A stretch of 19,455 nucleotides of DNA from UBA1737 sp964541525 (GTDB taxonomy: Bacteria; Bacillota_I; Bacilli_A; ML615J-28; CAG-313). Below are positions 1 to 6,805 of the stretch, piece by piece (position 1 is the stretch's first letter; every line of letters starts with the position of its first letter). Below the pieces are notes generated by a model. That model made no database searches. It saw only the letters and a list, made by a program, of their open reading frames with translations, and was not told where the DNA came from. Position numbers and translations under genes: made by a program. The stretch covers positions 1 to 19,455 of the forward strand of contig CAZIQF010000031.1 of NCBI GenBank assembly GCA_964541525.1, read 5' to 3'.

Positions 1-25
1 TTTTATTTTGTTTTTTCTGTTTCAC
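1..25 (-). CDS. possible 5' end of the gene after frr (partial)
   Basis: Reading leftwards on the minus strand, a GTG at 25-23 opens a frame coding M-K-Q-K-K-Q-N-K before the window ends. In Bacilli the gene after frr is normally uppS (undecaprenyl diphosphate synthase), so a gene start here is plausible by synteny. The eight residues do not identify it. There is no normal Shine-Dalgarno, only two GGGG runs separated by five T just upstream. It may be the true start, or merely part of a leader whose start lies outside the window. Confidence 0.2.
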
Positions 26-66
26 CCCAAAAACCCCAAAAAACTTTTTAGAGCCTTAATTTTTCA

Positions 67-624
67 TTAAATAGACATAATGTCTTGTTCTTTTTCTTTC
101 GCAAGTTTATCGATATTTTCAATATACTTGTCTGTTAGTTTTTGAACTTGATCATTATAGCGTTTTAATTCATCCTCAGAAATTTGTCCATCTTTTTCTA
201 ATTTCTTTAATGATTCCATTGCTTCACGACGAACATTACGAATTGCAACCTTATTATCTTCAGCTACTTTTTTAGCTTGTTTAACAAGATCCTTACGAGT
301 TTGTTCATTTAGCGGTGGAATTGGAATACGAACTAATTCACCATCATTTTGTGGATTTAATCCTAATCCTGCAGTTTGGATTGCTTTTTCAACATCTTTT
401 AAGATTGATTTATCCCAAGGCTTAACTACAATTGATTGTGGATCGGGAACTGATACAGCACCTACTTGTGGAATTGGTGTAGGTACACCATAATAAGATA
501 CCATTACACTATTTAAAATATTAGGATTAGCTTTACCTGTTCTAATATTCACAAAATCTTTTTTAAGTGATTCAATCGTCTTTAACATCTTTTCTTCGCA
601 TAAAGCGATAATAGTTTTAGGCAT
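67..624 (-). CDS. frr: ribosome recycling factor
   Basis: Ribosome recycling factor works with EF-G to split the post-termination ribosome so that subunits, mRNA and tRNA can be reused. The 185-residue length is exactly that of the family. The N-terminal helix carries the typical pattern with FVNIRTGKANP near residues 24-34, and the middle has the conserved IPIPPLNEQTRKDL segment at about 100-113. It starts with ATG preceded by AAGGAG at good spacing. It is the last complete gene of an rpsB-tsf-pyrH-frr run and follows pyrH by 15 bp, so it is probably translated from the same mRNA. Nothing is unusual in the protein. Confidence 0.97.
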   Translation of the reverse strand: MPKTIIALCEEKMLKTIESLKKDFVNIRTGKANPNILNSVMVSYYGVPTPIPQVGAVSVPDPQSIVVKPWDKSILKDVEKAIQTAGLGLNPQNDGELVRIPIPPLNEQTRKDLVKQAKKVAEDNKVAIRNVRREAMESLKKLEKDGQISEDELKRYNDQVQKLTDKYIENIDKLAKEKEQDIMSI

Positions 625-639
625 TTTGTTTCTCCTTAA

Positions 640-1344
640 TTATTTATTTGTAATGATTGTACCAATTGTTGGTTCAACCATTATTCTTTTGATATTTCCT
701 TTTTGGTTCATATCAAAGACAATAACATCAATATCATTAGTGTTACAAAGACTAGTAGCGGTTAAATCCATTACTTCTAATTGTTGATTTAACACTTCTT
801 GGTATGTTAGTTTTGTATATCTTTTTGCATGAGGATTTTTTCTTGGATCGCTATCATAAACACCATCAGTACCATTTTTAGCCATTAGGATTTTAGATGC
901 GCCAATCTCTAATGCTCTTAAAGCTGCAGTTGTATCGGTTGAAAAATATGGACAACCAGTTCCTCCTGCAAAAACAACAATATAACCTTTTGCCAAATAT
1001 TCTAGACAATCATTTCTTGTATATGACTTAATTAATGAAGGCATCGGAACTGCACTCATTGTGATGGCTTTTAATCCCAAATTCTTTAGACCATTTTCAA
1101 CAGCTAAGGCATTCATTGCTGTTCCAAGCATACCAATACTATCGGCTAAGCAACGATCCATATTATTTTCTTCAGCATCACGGCCACGCCACATATTACC
1201 AGCACCAACAACGATGGCAATTTCAACGCCTAATCTTGCAAGTTCTTTGATTTCTTCACAAGTATCAGCAATTTTACTTGAACTAATTCCTTGTCCTGTT
1301 TCCGATAATGCTTGTCCACTTAATTTTAGAATTACGCGTTCCAT
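640..1344 (-). CDS. pyrH: uridylate kinase (UMP kinase)
   Basis: This enzyme phosphorylates UMP to UDP with ATP, the committed step to UTP and CTP, and belongs to the amino-acid-kinase fold family. The 234-residue protein opens with the phosphate-binding LKLSGQAL motif (7-14). It has GAGNMWRGRD at about 47-56, the GGTGCPYFSTDTTAA active-site stretch at 127-141, and the DGVYDSDPRKNP nucleotide-binding segment at 160-171. The ATG start follows a clean GGAGG. The gene lies between tsf and frr, the standard Bacilli order, 29 bp after tsf and 15 bp before frr, which supports co-transcription with the translation genes. Confidence 0.97.
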   Translation of the reverse strand: MERVILKLSGQALSETGQGISSSKIADTCEEIKELARLGVEIAIVVGAGNMWRGRDAEENNMDRCLADSIGMLGTAMNALAVENGLKNLGLKAITMSAVPMPSLIKSYTRNDCLEYLAKGYIVVFAGGTGCPYFSTDTTAALRALEIGASKILMAKNGTDGVYDSDPRKNPHAKRYTKLTYQEVLNQQLEVMDLTATSLCNTNDIDVIVFDMNQKGNIKRIMVEPTIGTIITNK

Positions 1345-1373
1345 TTAATCCTCCACTAATAAAATCAATTTTA

Positions 1374-2273
1374 TTATTTATTATTTTGAGCAGCAGCAGC
1401 TTGTGCAGCAACTTCAGCAGCGAAGTCATCATGACGTTTTTCCATACCTTCACCAACTTCAAAACGTACATAGTTTACAGCTACACTATTGTGGCTCTTT
1501 AAGAATTGAGCAACAGTGACACTTGGATCTTTAACAAATGGTTGATCTACTAAACAAATTTCTTTTTTGAATTTATTTAATCTACCTACAATCATCTTTT
1601 CAATAATTGCTTCTGGTTTAGATGCATTTGCAGGATCATTAGCAATCTCAGTTTTAATCATTTCTGCTTCATGATCTAATACTTCTTGTTCAATTAATGA
1701 TGAATCTAAATAACGAGGATTGTACATTGCAATGTGCATACATACATCTTTAGCAACAGCAGCATCGCTACCTTTGATAACTGATAAAACCACGATTTTA
1801 CCACCATTGTGTTTGTAAACACCGAATACTTCATCATCAGCTTTTTCAACACGGCTAACACGACGAAGTGAAATTTTTTCACCGATTACAGCTGTAGCAG
1901 CAATCACAATTTCTTCACCAGTTTGACCATTATGGCTAGCATTTAAAACACATTTTTCGCATTTAGCATCAGCTTCTACACAAATTTGACCGATAGTTGC
2001 AAGTAAGTCAATAAATTTTTGATTTTTTGCAACAAAGTCTGTTTCTGAATTTAATTCATAAAGATAAGCAACATTCCCATTAATAACTACATCTGCTAAA
2101 CCTTCAGCAGCAATACGAGAAGCTTTCTTTTCAGCTTTTGCAATTCCTTTTTCACGAAGCCAGTCAACAGCTGCATTCATATCACCATTACATTCAGTAA
2201 GGGCTTTTTTGCAGTCCATCATACCAGCACCAGTTTTTTCTCTTAATTCTTTTACTAAAGCAGCACTAATCAT
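1374..2273 (-). CDS. tsf: elongation factor Ts
   Basis: EF-Ts is the nucleotide-exchange factor that releases GDP from EF-Tu. The protein has 299 residues, close to the usual bacterial length. The N-terminal UBA-like domain is clear: VKELREKTGAGMMDCKKAL at 7-25, then GDMNAAVDWLREKG. The TDFVAKN motif that contacts EF-Tu is at 78-84. The C-terminus ends in an Ala/Gln-rich stretch. It starts at ATG with a GGGAG-type site. It follows rpsB by 27 bp, the almost universal rpsB-tsf pairing, and is expected to depend on the rpsB promoter and leader. Confidence 0.97.
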   Translation of the reverse strand: MISAALVKELREKTGAGMMDCKKALTECNGDMNAAVDWLREKGIAKAEKKASRIAAEGLADVVINGNVAYLYELNSETDFVAKNQKFIDLLATIGQICVEADAKCEKCVLNASHNGQTGEEIVIAATAVIGEKISLRRVSRVEKADDEVFGVYKHNGGKIVVLSVIKGSDAAVAKDVCMHIAMYNPRYLDSSLIEQEVLDHEAEMIKTEIANDPANASKPEAIIEKMIVGRLNKFKKEICLVDQPFVKDPSVTVAQFLKSHNSVAVNYVRFEVGEGMEKRHDDFAAEVAAQAAAAQNNK

Positions 2274-2300
2274 TTTTCAATTATCTCCCTTTTAATTATA

Positions 2301-3194
2301 TTATTCTGAAACTTCTGGAGCAGCTTCTACTTTACTTTCAGCTTCACCATCTTGTTGAGAAACTTCTTGTTGAGGAGCTTCTTCTTGAGGTTTTTTAACT
2401 TTAGCAGCACGAGGACGTTTTTCACCACGGCTAGGTTTATTAGGACGTTGTTGTTGTTTTTCTTCTTCTGGTTGTTTTTCTTCTTCTGGTAAAGTATAAG
2501 GTTCTACAGCTTCACCATTACCTTCTAATACAGCGTTAGCCATTACACCTAAGATTAAACGAACAGCTCTAACACCATCATCATTTGCAGGGATGATATA
2601 ATCAACATCATCTGGATCACAGTTTGTATCAACTAAACCAAATACTGGGATATTTAATTTTCTAGCTTCTAATACTGCGTTATGTTCAGTTTTAGGATCT
2701 ACAACAAAGATTGCTCCTGGTAAATCAGTCATTTCTTTAATACCACCAAAGAATGCTTCTAATTTAACCATTTCTTTTTTAATTTCAATAACTTCTTTTT
2801 TAGGTAAAAGATCAAATGTTCCATCTTTTTCCATTTCTTCATATTTATAAAGTTTGGCAATTGATTTACGAATTGTTTTGAAGTTAGTCATTGTACCACC
2901 AAGCCAACGTTTGTCAACATAATATTGACCAGCACGAACTGCTTCTTCTTTAATGATGTCTTGGATTTGTTTTCTTGTACCTACGAATAATACTTTACAG
3001 TTATTATTGCGAACTACTTCAACCATTTTTGCATAAGCAACTTCGATTAAATCAGCAGTTTTTTGTAAGTCAATGATGTAAACACCATTTCTTTCTCCAT
3101 AAATATACTCTTTCATTTTAGGGTTCCAACGGCGAGTATGATGACCGAAATGAACACCAGCTTCTAGTAATTGTTTCATTGTAATTACTGACAT
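2301..3194 (-). CDS. rpsB: 30S ribosomal protein S2 with extended C-terminal tail
   Basis: S2 is a late-assembling protein of the small subunit, at the head-body junction. The core is unmistakable: VHFGHHTRRWNPKMKEYI from about residue 14, KRWLGGTMTN at 95-104, and the AIFVVDPKTEHNAVLEA and VDTNCDPDDVDYIIPAND segments. The conserved core ends near residue 226. About 70 further residues follow, rich in Glu, Gln, Lys and Pro, including the near-repeat PEEEKQ and a basic patch at about 250-269. The usual length is about 230-260 residues, so the tail is long for the family. ATG is preceded by GGAGG. It is first in its operon, behind an extended -10 promoter and a foldable leader. Confidence 0.96.
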   Translation of the reverse strand: MSVITMKQLLEAGVHFGHHTRRWNPKMKEYIYGERNGVYIIDLQKTADLIEVAYAKMVEVVRNNNCKVLFVGTRKQIQDIIKEEAVRAGQYYVDKRWLGGTMTNFKTIRKSIAKLYKYEEMEKDGTFDLLPKKEVIEIKKEMVKLEAFFGGIKEMTDLPGAIFVVDPKTEHNAVLEARKLNIPVFGLVDTNCDPDDVDYIIPANDDGVRAVRLILGVMANAVLEGNGEAVEPYTLPEEEKQPEEEKQQQRPNKPSRGEKRPRAAKVKKPQEEAPQQEVSQQDGEAESKVEAAPEVSE

Positions 3195-3229
3195 TTTTTA
3201 TTCCTCCATTTTTCTTTTGTTTTGGCCTC

Positions 3230-3290
3230 TAAGAAAGTCTTTATGAACCGCCCTATAATGTTATAGACTTGACGACGCACTCGTTTCTTA
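3230..3290 (-). promoter_or_regulatory. structured rpsB leader, candidate S2 autoregulatory element
   Basis: The rpsB 5' UTR, about 110 nt, contains nested inverted repeats. TAAGAAA (3290-3284) can pair with TTTCTTA (3236-3230), closing the structure. Inside, ACGA/TCGT forms a small hairpin just downstream of 3284, and AAGTCT (3270-3265) pairs with AGACTT (3240-3235), competing for one or two bases with the closing helix. The CTATAA/TTATAG palindrome lies within that arm. Such a branched leader just before a ribosomal-protein gene suggests autogenous control, as known for S2 leaders in other bacteria. The ligand is inferred, and I do not match this to a named RNA family. Confidence 0.45.
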
Positions 3291-3313
3291 TGTGTATTTT
3301 TTTGCCATTATTT

Positions 3314-3342
3314 ATTATATCAAAAAATAACTACTTTTACCA
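3314..3342 (-). promoter_or_regulatory. extended -10 promoter for rpsB-tsf-pyrH-frr
   Basis: A consensus -10 TATAAT (3319-3314) is preceded by TGA (3322-3320), making the extended form TGnTATAAT. At 17 bp the -35 is only TGGTAA, a poor match, which fits an extended -10 promoter. Transcription would start near 3307, leaving a leader of about 110 nt before rpsB. I see no convincing terminator between the GNAT gene and this promoter. Confidence 0.7.
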
Positions 3343-3352
3343 TTAATTAACG

Positions 3353-3826
3353 CTACTTTTTTAAAATTAATGTTACAAACGATAATCCCTCATGTTCTTC
3401 TTCTTGATCAATTTCAACAAATCCAGCTTTCTTATAAAAATTAACATTATAATCTTCTTCTAGAATTGTATCAACATACCAAGTATGAACTTGATGATTT
3501 TTTTCAATAATAGCATTTAAAACCAATTTTCCAATTCCTAAATGTTGATATTTTGCTTTTAAATAAAATTGAGCAATTTGCATCACTTGAGGATCATCTA
3601 ATTCAAAAATAAAGATTCCACCAACAATTTCTTCGGTATTAAAATCAACAATTTTATAATATTGACCAAATTGATATTTTAAATTAAACTCCATCCGATG
3701 TAATGTCATATGATATGGATTAGAATCAAAATCTCCATACTTAATCGAATATGTTTTAAAACACTCTTTTTGAATATTTAATAGTTCTTTCGCATCTTTT
3801 AATAATGCTTTTTCTAAATTTACCAT
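3353..3826 (-). CDS. GNAT-family N-acetyltransferase
   Basis: This is a 157-residue acyl-CoA N-acyltransferase of the GNAT fold. The acetyl-CoA pyrophosphate-binding motif A is seen as QHLGIG at 94-99, fitting Q/RxxGxG/A, after a strand ending in QIAQFYLKAKY. The C-terminal NFYKKAGF at 129-136 is the usual GNAT motif B end. The acceptor cannot be told from sequence. ATG follows AAGGAG. It sits 25 bp after xerC and may be the last gene of the trmFO-xerC transcript, in the place where many Bacilli have hslV-hslU-codY. A link to ribosomal protein acetylation (RimI-like) is possible from location but not shown. Confidence 0.88.
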   Translation of the reverse strand: MVNLEKALLKDAKELLNIQKECFKTYSIKYGDFDSNPYHMTLHRMEFNLKYQFGQYYKIVDFNTEEIVGGIFIFELDDPQVMQIAQFYLKAKYQHLGIGKLVLNAIIEKNHQVHTWYVDTILEEDYNVNFYKKAGFVEIDQEEEHEGLSFVTLILKK

Positions 3827-3851
3827 TAATTTCTCCTTTTTTAATATGCAA

Positions 3852-4853
3852 TTATTTCCTATTATTGTTTTGTCTTGGATGATTTTCCATTGACTTTTTT
3901 AATTGTTCAGTCGATACATGAGTATAAATTTGGGTTGTTGATAAATTGGTATGGCCAAGCATTTCTTGAACCGATCTTAAATCAGCACCACCATCTAATA
4001 AATGCGTTGCAAAAGTATGTCTAAGCATATGCGGATAGACATGAATTGCTTCTGCAGCATCTTCAATAATTTTATTAATAATGATCCTAACCCCTCTAGT
4101 CGTTAAGGCACCACCATGATGATTAACAAAAAGATTCTTAACATCAGCCTTTTCATTCTTTAATATTAATTCTTTTCGGCCAATATAGATATAGTTATTT
4201 AACGCATCAATTGTTCTTTGATTCATTGGCACATATCGTTCTTTACTACCTTTACCAATAACTTTAATCATTGCGTTAGCAAAATCTAAATTATTAATTG
4301 TTAAAGAGCATAGTTCCGAAACTCTCAGTCCGGACCCATATAAGATTTCCATAATTGCGAGATTGCGTTTACCAATAGCTGTATTTGAATCAATTGAATT
4401 AAAGATTTTTTCAATTTCTTCTTTATATAAAAAGTGTGGTAAACTTTTTTCAACTTTTGGTGATTCAACTAATTCAAACGGATTTTTTTCAACTTTACCT
4501 TCCGTGATTAAATAGCGATAGAAAGTTTTTAAACTGGATAATTTTCTCGCAATTGATTTTCGCTTAAAACCACTATTAAAAAGTCTAGTCATAAACGCCC
4601 TGGCATGGGTTGGGCGGGCGGTTAAGAGTGTACCAAATTCTTCTGCTTTTAAAAAATCAGCAAATTCACAAATATCACTAATATAACTTTGGATAGTATA
4701 ACTCGAATAATTGCGTTCGGAAGTTAAATATTGTTCATAACAACTAATTGCTTCTTTCGCTTTAGTTTCATTATCTACTTGAATTTTAGCTACTTGCTTA
4801 ACACTCTGAACTTGTTTTTTTCCAGTTGGCCTAACTGATTTTTTAATTGCCAC
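3852..4853 (-). CDS. xerC: tyrosine recombinase XerC
   Basis: XerC and its partner XerD resolve chromosome dimers at dif. This is a full-length tyrosine recombinase with an N-terminal SAM-like core-binding domain and a C-terminal catalytic domain. Counting from the upstream GTG at 4862, the catalytic residues are Arg180 (GSGLRVSEL), Lys204 (GKGSKERYVP), His278/Arg281 (HMLRH), His304 (MLGH) and Tyr313 (IYTH). I place the start at the second GTG (4853), because GGTGAT/AAAGG lies 4-8 nt before it, whereas the GTG at 4862 overlaps that site. A Lys-rich N-terminal extension of about 35 residues precedes the core. XerC rather than XerD is chosen because trmFO-xerC (gid-codV) adjacency is the Bacillus order. 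Confidence 0.9.
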   Translation of the reverse strand: MAIKKSVRPTGKKQVQSVKQVAKIQVDNETKAKEAISCYEQYLTSERNYSSYTIQSYISDICEFADFLKAEEFGTLLTARPTHARAFMTRLFNSGFKRKSIARKLSSLKTFYRYLITEGKVEKNPFELVESPKVEKSLPHFLYKEEIEKIFNSIDSNTAIGKRNLAIMEILYGSGLRVSELCSLTINNLDFANAMIKVIGKGSKERYVPMNQRTIDALNNYIYIGRKELILKNEKADVKNLFVNHHGGALTTRGVRIIINKIIEDAAEAIHVYPHMLRHTFATHLLDGGADLRSVQEMLGHTNLSTTQIYTHVSTEQLKKSMENHPRQNNNRK

Positions 4854-4871
4854 GCTTATCACCTTTCTTTT

Positions 4872-6182
4872 TTATAATTCTTTACATAATTCATCTATCC
4901 TATTTAATGCTCGTTCGGCATACGCCATCTTTCGCTCTTTTTTTCGATAATTCCCTTCTAATGGTGCAAAGATACCAAAATTCACATTCATTGGTTCGAA
5001 AGAATCGACACCTTCTTCACCATTATGATAATAACTAATATAATTTGCAAGAGCACCAATTGCGGTCTTCGCATCGAGTTCTAAATTAGGTAATCCTTCT
5101 AAATGGCGGGCCATATTAATTCCAGCAATTAGTCCGCTAGCAGCACTTTCAACATATCCTTCCACACCAGTCATTTGTCCAGCAAAAAAGATATTAGGGT
5201 TACTTCTTAATTGATAACCATTATTTAATACTTTAGTTGAATTAATATATGTATTACGATGCATGACCCCATAGCGAACGATTTCCGCATTTTCTAACCC
5301 AGGAATTAAACTTAATAATTTCTTTTGTTCTGGCCATTTTAAATGAGTTTGAAAACCAACTAAATTATATAAGCTTTTAGCTTTATTATCTTGACGCAGT
5401 TGTACAACCGCATATGGCCAACGACCAGTTCGAGGATCATCTAAACCAACTGGCTTCATTGGACCAAATAATAAAGTTTGTCTACCTCTTCTTGCCATTT
5501 CTTCAACAGGCATACATCCTTCAAAAACCTTCATTTCAAAATCATGCAATTCAGCACATTCAGCATTTACTAGAAATTCATAAAAAGCATTAAATTCACT
5601 TTCATTCATTGGACAATTAATATATGATGCTTCACCTTTATTGTATCTTGATGCAAGAAAACATTTATTCATATCAATTGATTCATATGTAACAATCGGT
5701 GCTACTGCATCAAAGAAATACATATAATCACAACCAACTAAGTTTTGAATTTCTTGATGTAATTCATCACTAGTTAATGGACCACTAGCAATAACAACCG
5801 GACAACTTGGGATTTTTGTAACTTCTTCATAATGAATTTCAACATTAGGATGATTTTTTAAGGTATTAGTAACATATTCAGAAAAACTATTGCGATCAAC
5901 TGCTAAAGCTCCACCGGCTTCGACTCTCGTTGCATCAGCAGCTTTCATAATTAATGAATCTAATCTCCGCATCTCTTCTTTTAAAACCCCTACTGCATTT
6001 TGAAGTCCTGCTGCTCTTAATGAATTACTACAAATCAATTCAGCAAATCCCGCTGTTTGGTGAGCAGGCGTCATTTTAGATGGACGCATTTCATATAAAT
6101 GAACTTTAATTCCTCTTTTTGCAAGTTGATAACAAGCCTCACTTCCAGCAAGACCAGCTCCAATTACGATTACTTCTTTCAT
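4872..6182 (-). CDS. trmFO: folate/FAD-dependent tRNA (uracil-54-C5)-methyltransferase
   Basis: TrmFO makes ribothymidine at position 54 of the tRNA T-loop, using methylene-tetrahydrofolate as carbon donor and FADH2 as reductant. The 436-residue length fits the family. The N-terminal dinucleotide-binding motif IGAGLAGSEA directly follows the start. GRQTLLFGPMKPVGLDDP is the family signature in the middle, and TGVEGYVESAASGLIAG near the C-terminus closes the FAD site. I chose ATG at 6182, since GAGGT lies just upstream and the fold begins there. The frame stays open 57 bp farther, but that extension runs into the promoter. It is first in the trmFO-xerC-GNAT unit. Confidence 0.96.
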   Translation of the reverse strand: MKEVIVIGAGLAGSEACYQLAKRGIKVHLYEMRPSKMTPAHQTAGFAELICSNSLRAAGLQNAVGVLKEEMRRLDSLIMKAADATRVEAGGALAVDRNSFSEYVTNTLKNHPNVEIHYEEVTKIPSCPVVIASGPLTSDELHQEIQNLVGCDYMYFFDAVAPIVTYESIDMNKCFLASRYNKGEASYINCPMNESEFNAFYEFLVNAECAELHDFEMKVFEGCMPVEEMARRGRQTLLFGPMKPVGLDDPRTGRWPYAVVQLRQDNKAKSLYNLVGFQTHLKWPEQKKLLSLIPGLENAEIVRYGVMHRNTYINSTKVLNNGYQLRSNPNIFFAGQMTGVEGYVESAASGLIAGINMARHLEGLPNLELDAKTAIGALANYISYYHNGEEGVDSFEPMNVNFGIFAPLEGNYRKKERKMAYAERALNRIDELCKEL

Positions 6183-6210
6183 ATTTACCTCATTTTCTAT
6201 TATTAATTTT

Positions 6211-6239
6211 ATTATACACTTTTTTGGATAAAAATACAA
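6211..6239 (-). promoter_or_regulatory. sigma-A promoter for trmFO
   Basis: On the minus strand, TTGTAT (6239-6234) and a perfect TATAAT (6216-6211) are separated by exactly 17 bp. The predicted start near 6204 gives a 22-nt leader to the ATG at 6182. The promoter lies immediately downstream of the LysM-gene terminator, so trmFO is isolated from upstream transcription. Confidence 0.75.
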
Positions 6240-6250
6240 GGCAAATAAAA

Positions 6251-6280
6251 AGAAACTGAAAACAAATTCGTTTTCAGTCT
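6251..6280 (-). terminator. intrinsic terminator of the three-LysM gene
   Basis: A perfect 9-bp stem ACTGAAAAC/GTTTTCAGT (6255-6263 with 6270-6278) and a 6-nt loop are followed on the minus strand by TTCTTTTTATTT. It begins 8 nt after the stop codon of the LysM gene. Confidence 0.75.
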
Positions 6281-6286
6281 TTCATT

Positions 6287-6754
6287 TTATAAATAAATTT
6301 TACTGCCGCTTTTTAACCAATTAGAAGCATTTGCACGAAGTAATTGTTCAGCTGTTCGATTAGTATTAGATAAGATTGAATCAACAGTATCGGTTCCTTT
6401 AACTGTATAAACATTAGTTTTAGGAATAGTAATGGTTTGACCAGGTACTAATTTTAGTTTACCAAAATCATTGTATAGACCGATTAATACTGGATCAACA
6501 TTTTGTTTTTCTGCTATTGTTTCAATTGTATCATTTTGAACTACAACATAACTGACAAAATCAAAATTATCATCTGATGCCGTTTTTTTAGGCACTAATA
6601 ATACTTGATTAGGAAAAATCGTATTTGATGTAAGCATATTAATATCAATTAATTCTGAGACTGTTGTGTTAAAACGCTTAGCAATTGAATATAGTGAATC
6701 GCCTTTTTTAACTGTATATTCAACATATTCAACTCTTAATCCATAATTATTCAT
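6287..6754 (-). CDS. three-LysM protein, likely spore-envelope component
   Basis: This 155-residue protein is almost entirely LysM domains, small folds that bind N-acetylglucosamine in peptidoglycan. Domain 1 (about 12-55) shows YTVKKGDSLYSIAKRFNTT, domain 2 (69-111) YVVVQNDTIETIAEKQNV, and domain 3 (115-155) the more divergent YTVKGTDTVDSILSN. There is no signal peptide or membrane segment, so it is not exported by the Sec route. That fits assembly from the mother cell onto spore cortex or coat, as for SafA, better than a secreted hydrolase. ATG follows a strong GAGGAGGG. A sigma-K-like promoter overlaps the end of dnaI, a hairpin covers the ribosome site, and a terminator closes the gene. 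The spore role is inferred. Confidence 0.8.
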   Translation of the reverse strand: MNNYGLRVEYVEYTVKKGDSLYSIAKRFNTTVSELIDINMLTSNTIFPNQVLLVPKKTASDDNFDFVSYVVVQNDTIETIAEKQNVDPVLIGLYNDFGKLKLVPGQTITIPKTNVYTVKGTDTVDSILSNTNRTAEQLLRANASNWLKSGSKIYL

Positions 6755-6760
6755 GATTAA

Positions 6761-6793
6761 AACCCTCCTCAGAATTAATATATGAGCAGGGTT
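6761..6793 (-). promoter_or_regulatory. hairpin that would mask the LysM-gene ribosome site
   Basis: In RNA, AACCCU (6793-6788) pairs with AGGGUU (6766-6761), then after one G-G mismatch CUCA (6786-6783) pairs with UGAG (6771-6768), leaving an 11-nt loop. The whole Shine-Dalgarno GAGGAGGG (6770-6763) lies in the 3' arm. The 5' arm lies inside the sigma-K-like promoter and is present only in transcripts reading through from dnaI. Because four U follow, the hairpin might instead be a weak terminator of the dnaI transcript. Confidence 0.55.
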
Positions 6794-6804
6794 AATTTTT
6801 GGTT
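6776..6804 (-). promoter_or_regulatory. candidate sigma-K promoter of the three-LysM gene
   Basis: AACC (6804-6801), 16 bp, then CATATATTA (6784-6776) fit the Bacillus sigma-K consensus mACm-N16-CATANNNTA at every specified base. The element begins 1 bp after the dnaI stop. The -10 ends 5 nt before the Shine-Dalgarno, so RNA would begin close to GAGGAGGG. Confidence 0.5.
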
Positions 6805-6805
6805 A

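Noticed and set aside
1061..1502. Open frames on the plus strand opposite pyrH and across the pyrH-tsf boundary
   Set aside because: They lie antisense to well-conserved genes, have no ribosome site and no family features; they are composition shadows.
4595..4625. Locally GC-rich patch within xerC as a sign of transfer
   Set aside because: It is only about 30 bp and encodes an Ala/Arg/Pro-containing stretch of the recombinase; surrounding codon use is like the neighbours.
3852..4862. Tyrosine recombinase as the integrase of a mobile element
   Set aside because: It sits next to trmFO in the ancestral Bacilli order, with no attachment repeats, tRNA or cargo genes nearby; the housekeeping XerC reading is better.
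6183..6239. N-terminal extension of trmFO starting at 6239
   Set aside because: It would begin on top of the promoter, lacks a ribosome site and precedes the FAD-binding motif that normally starts the protein.
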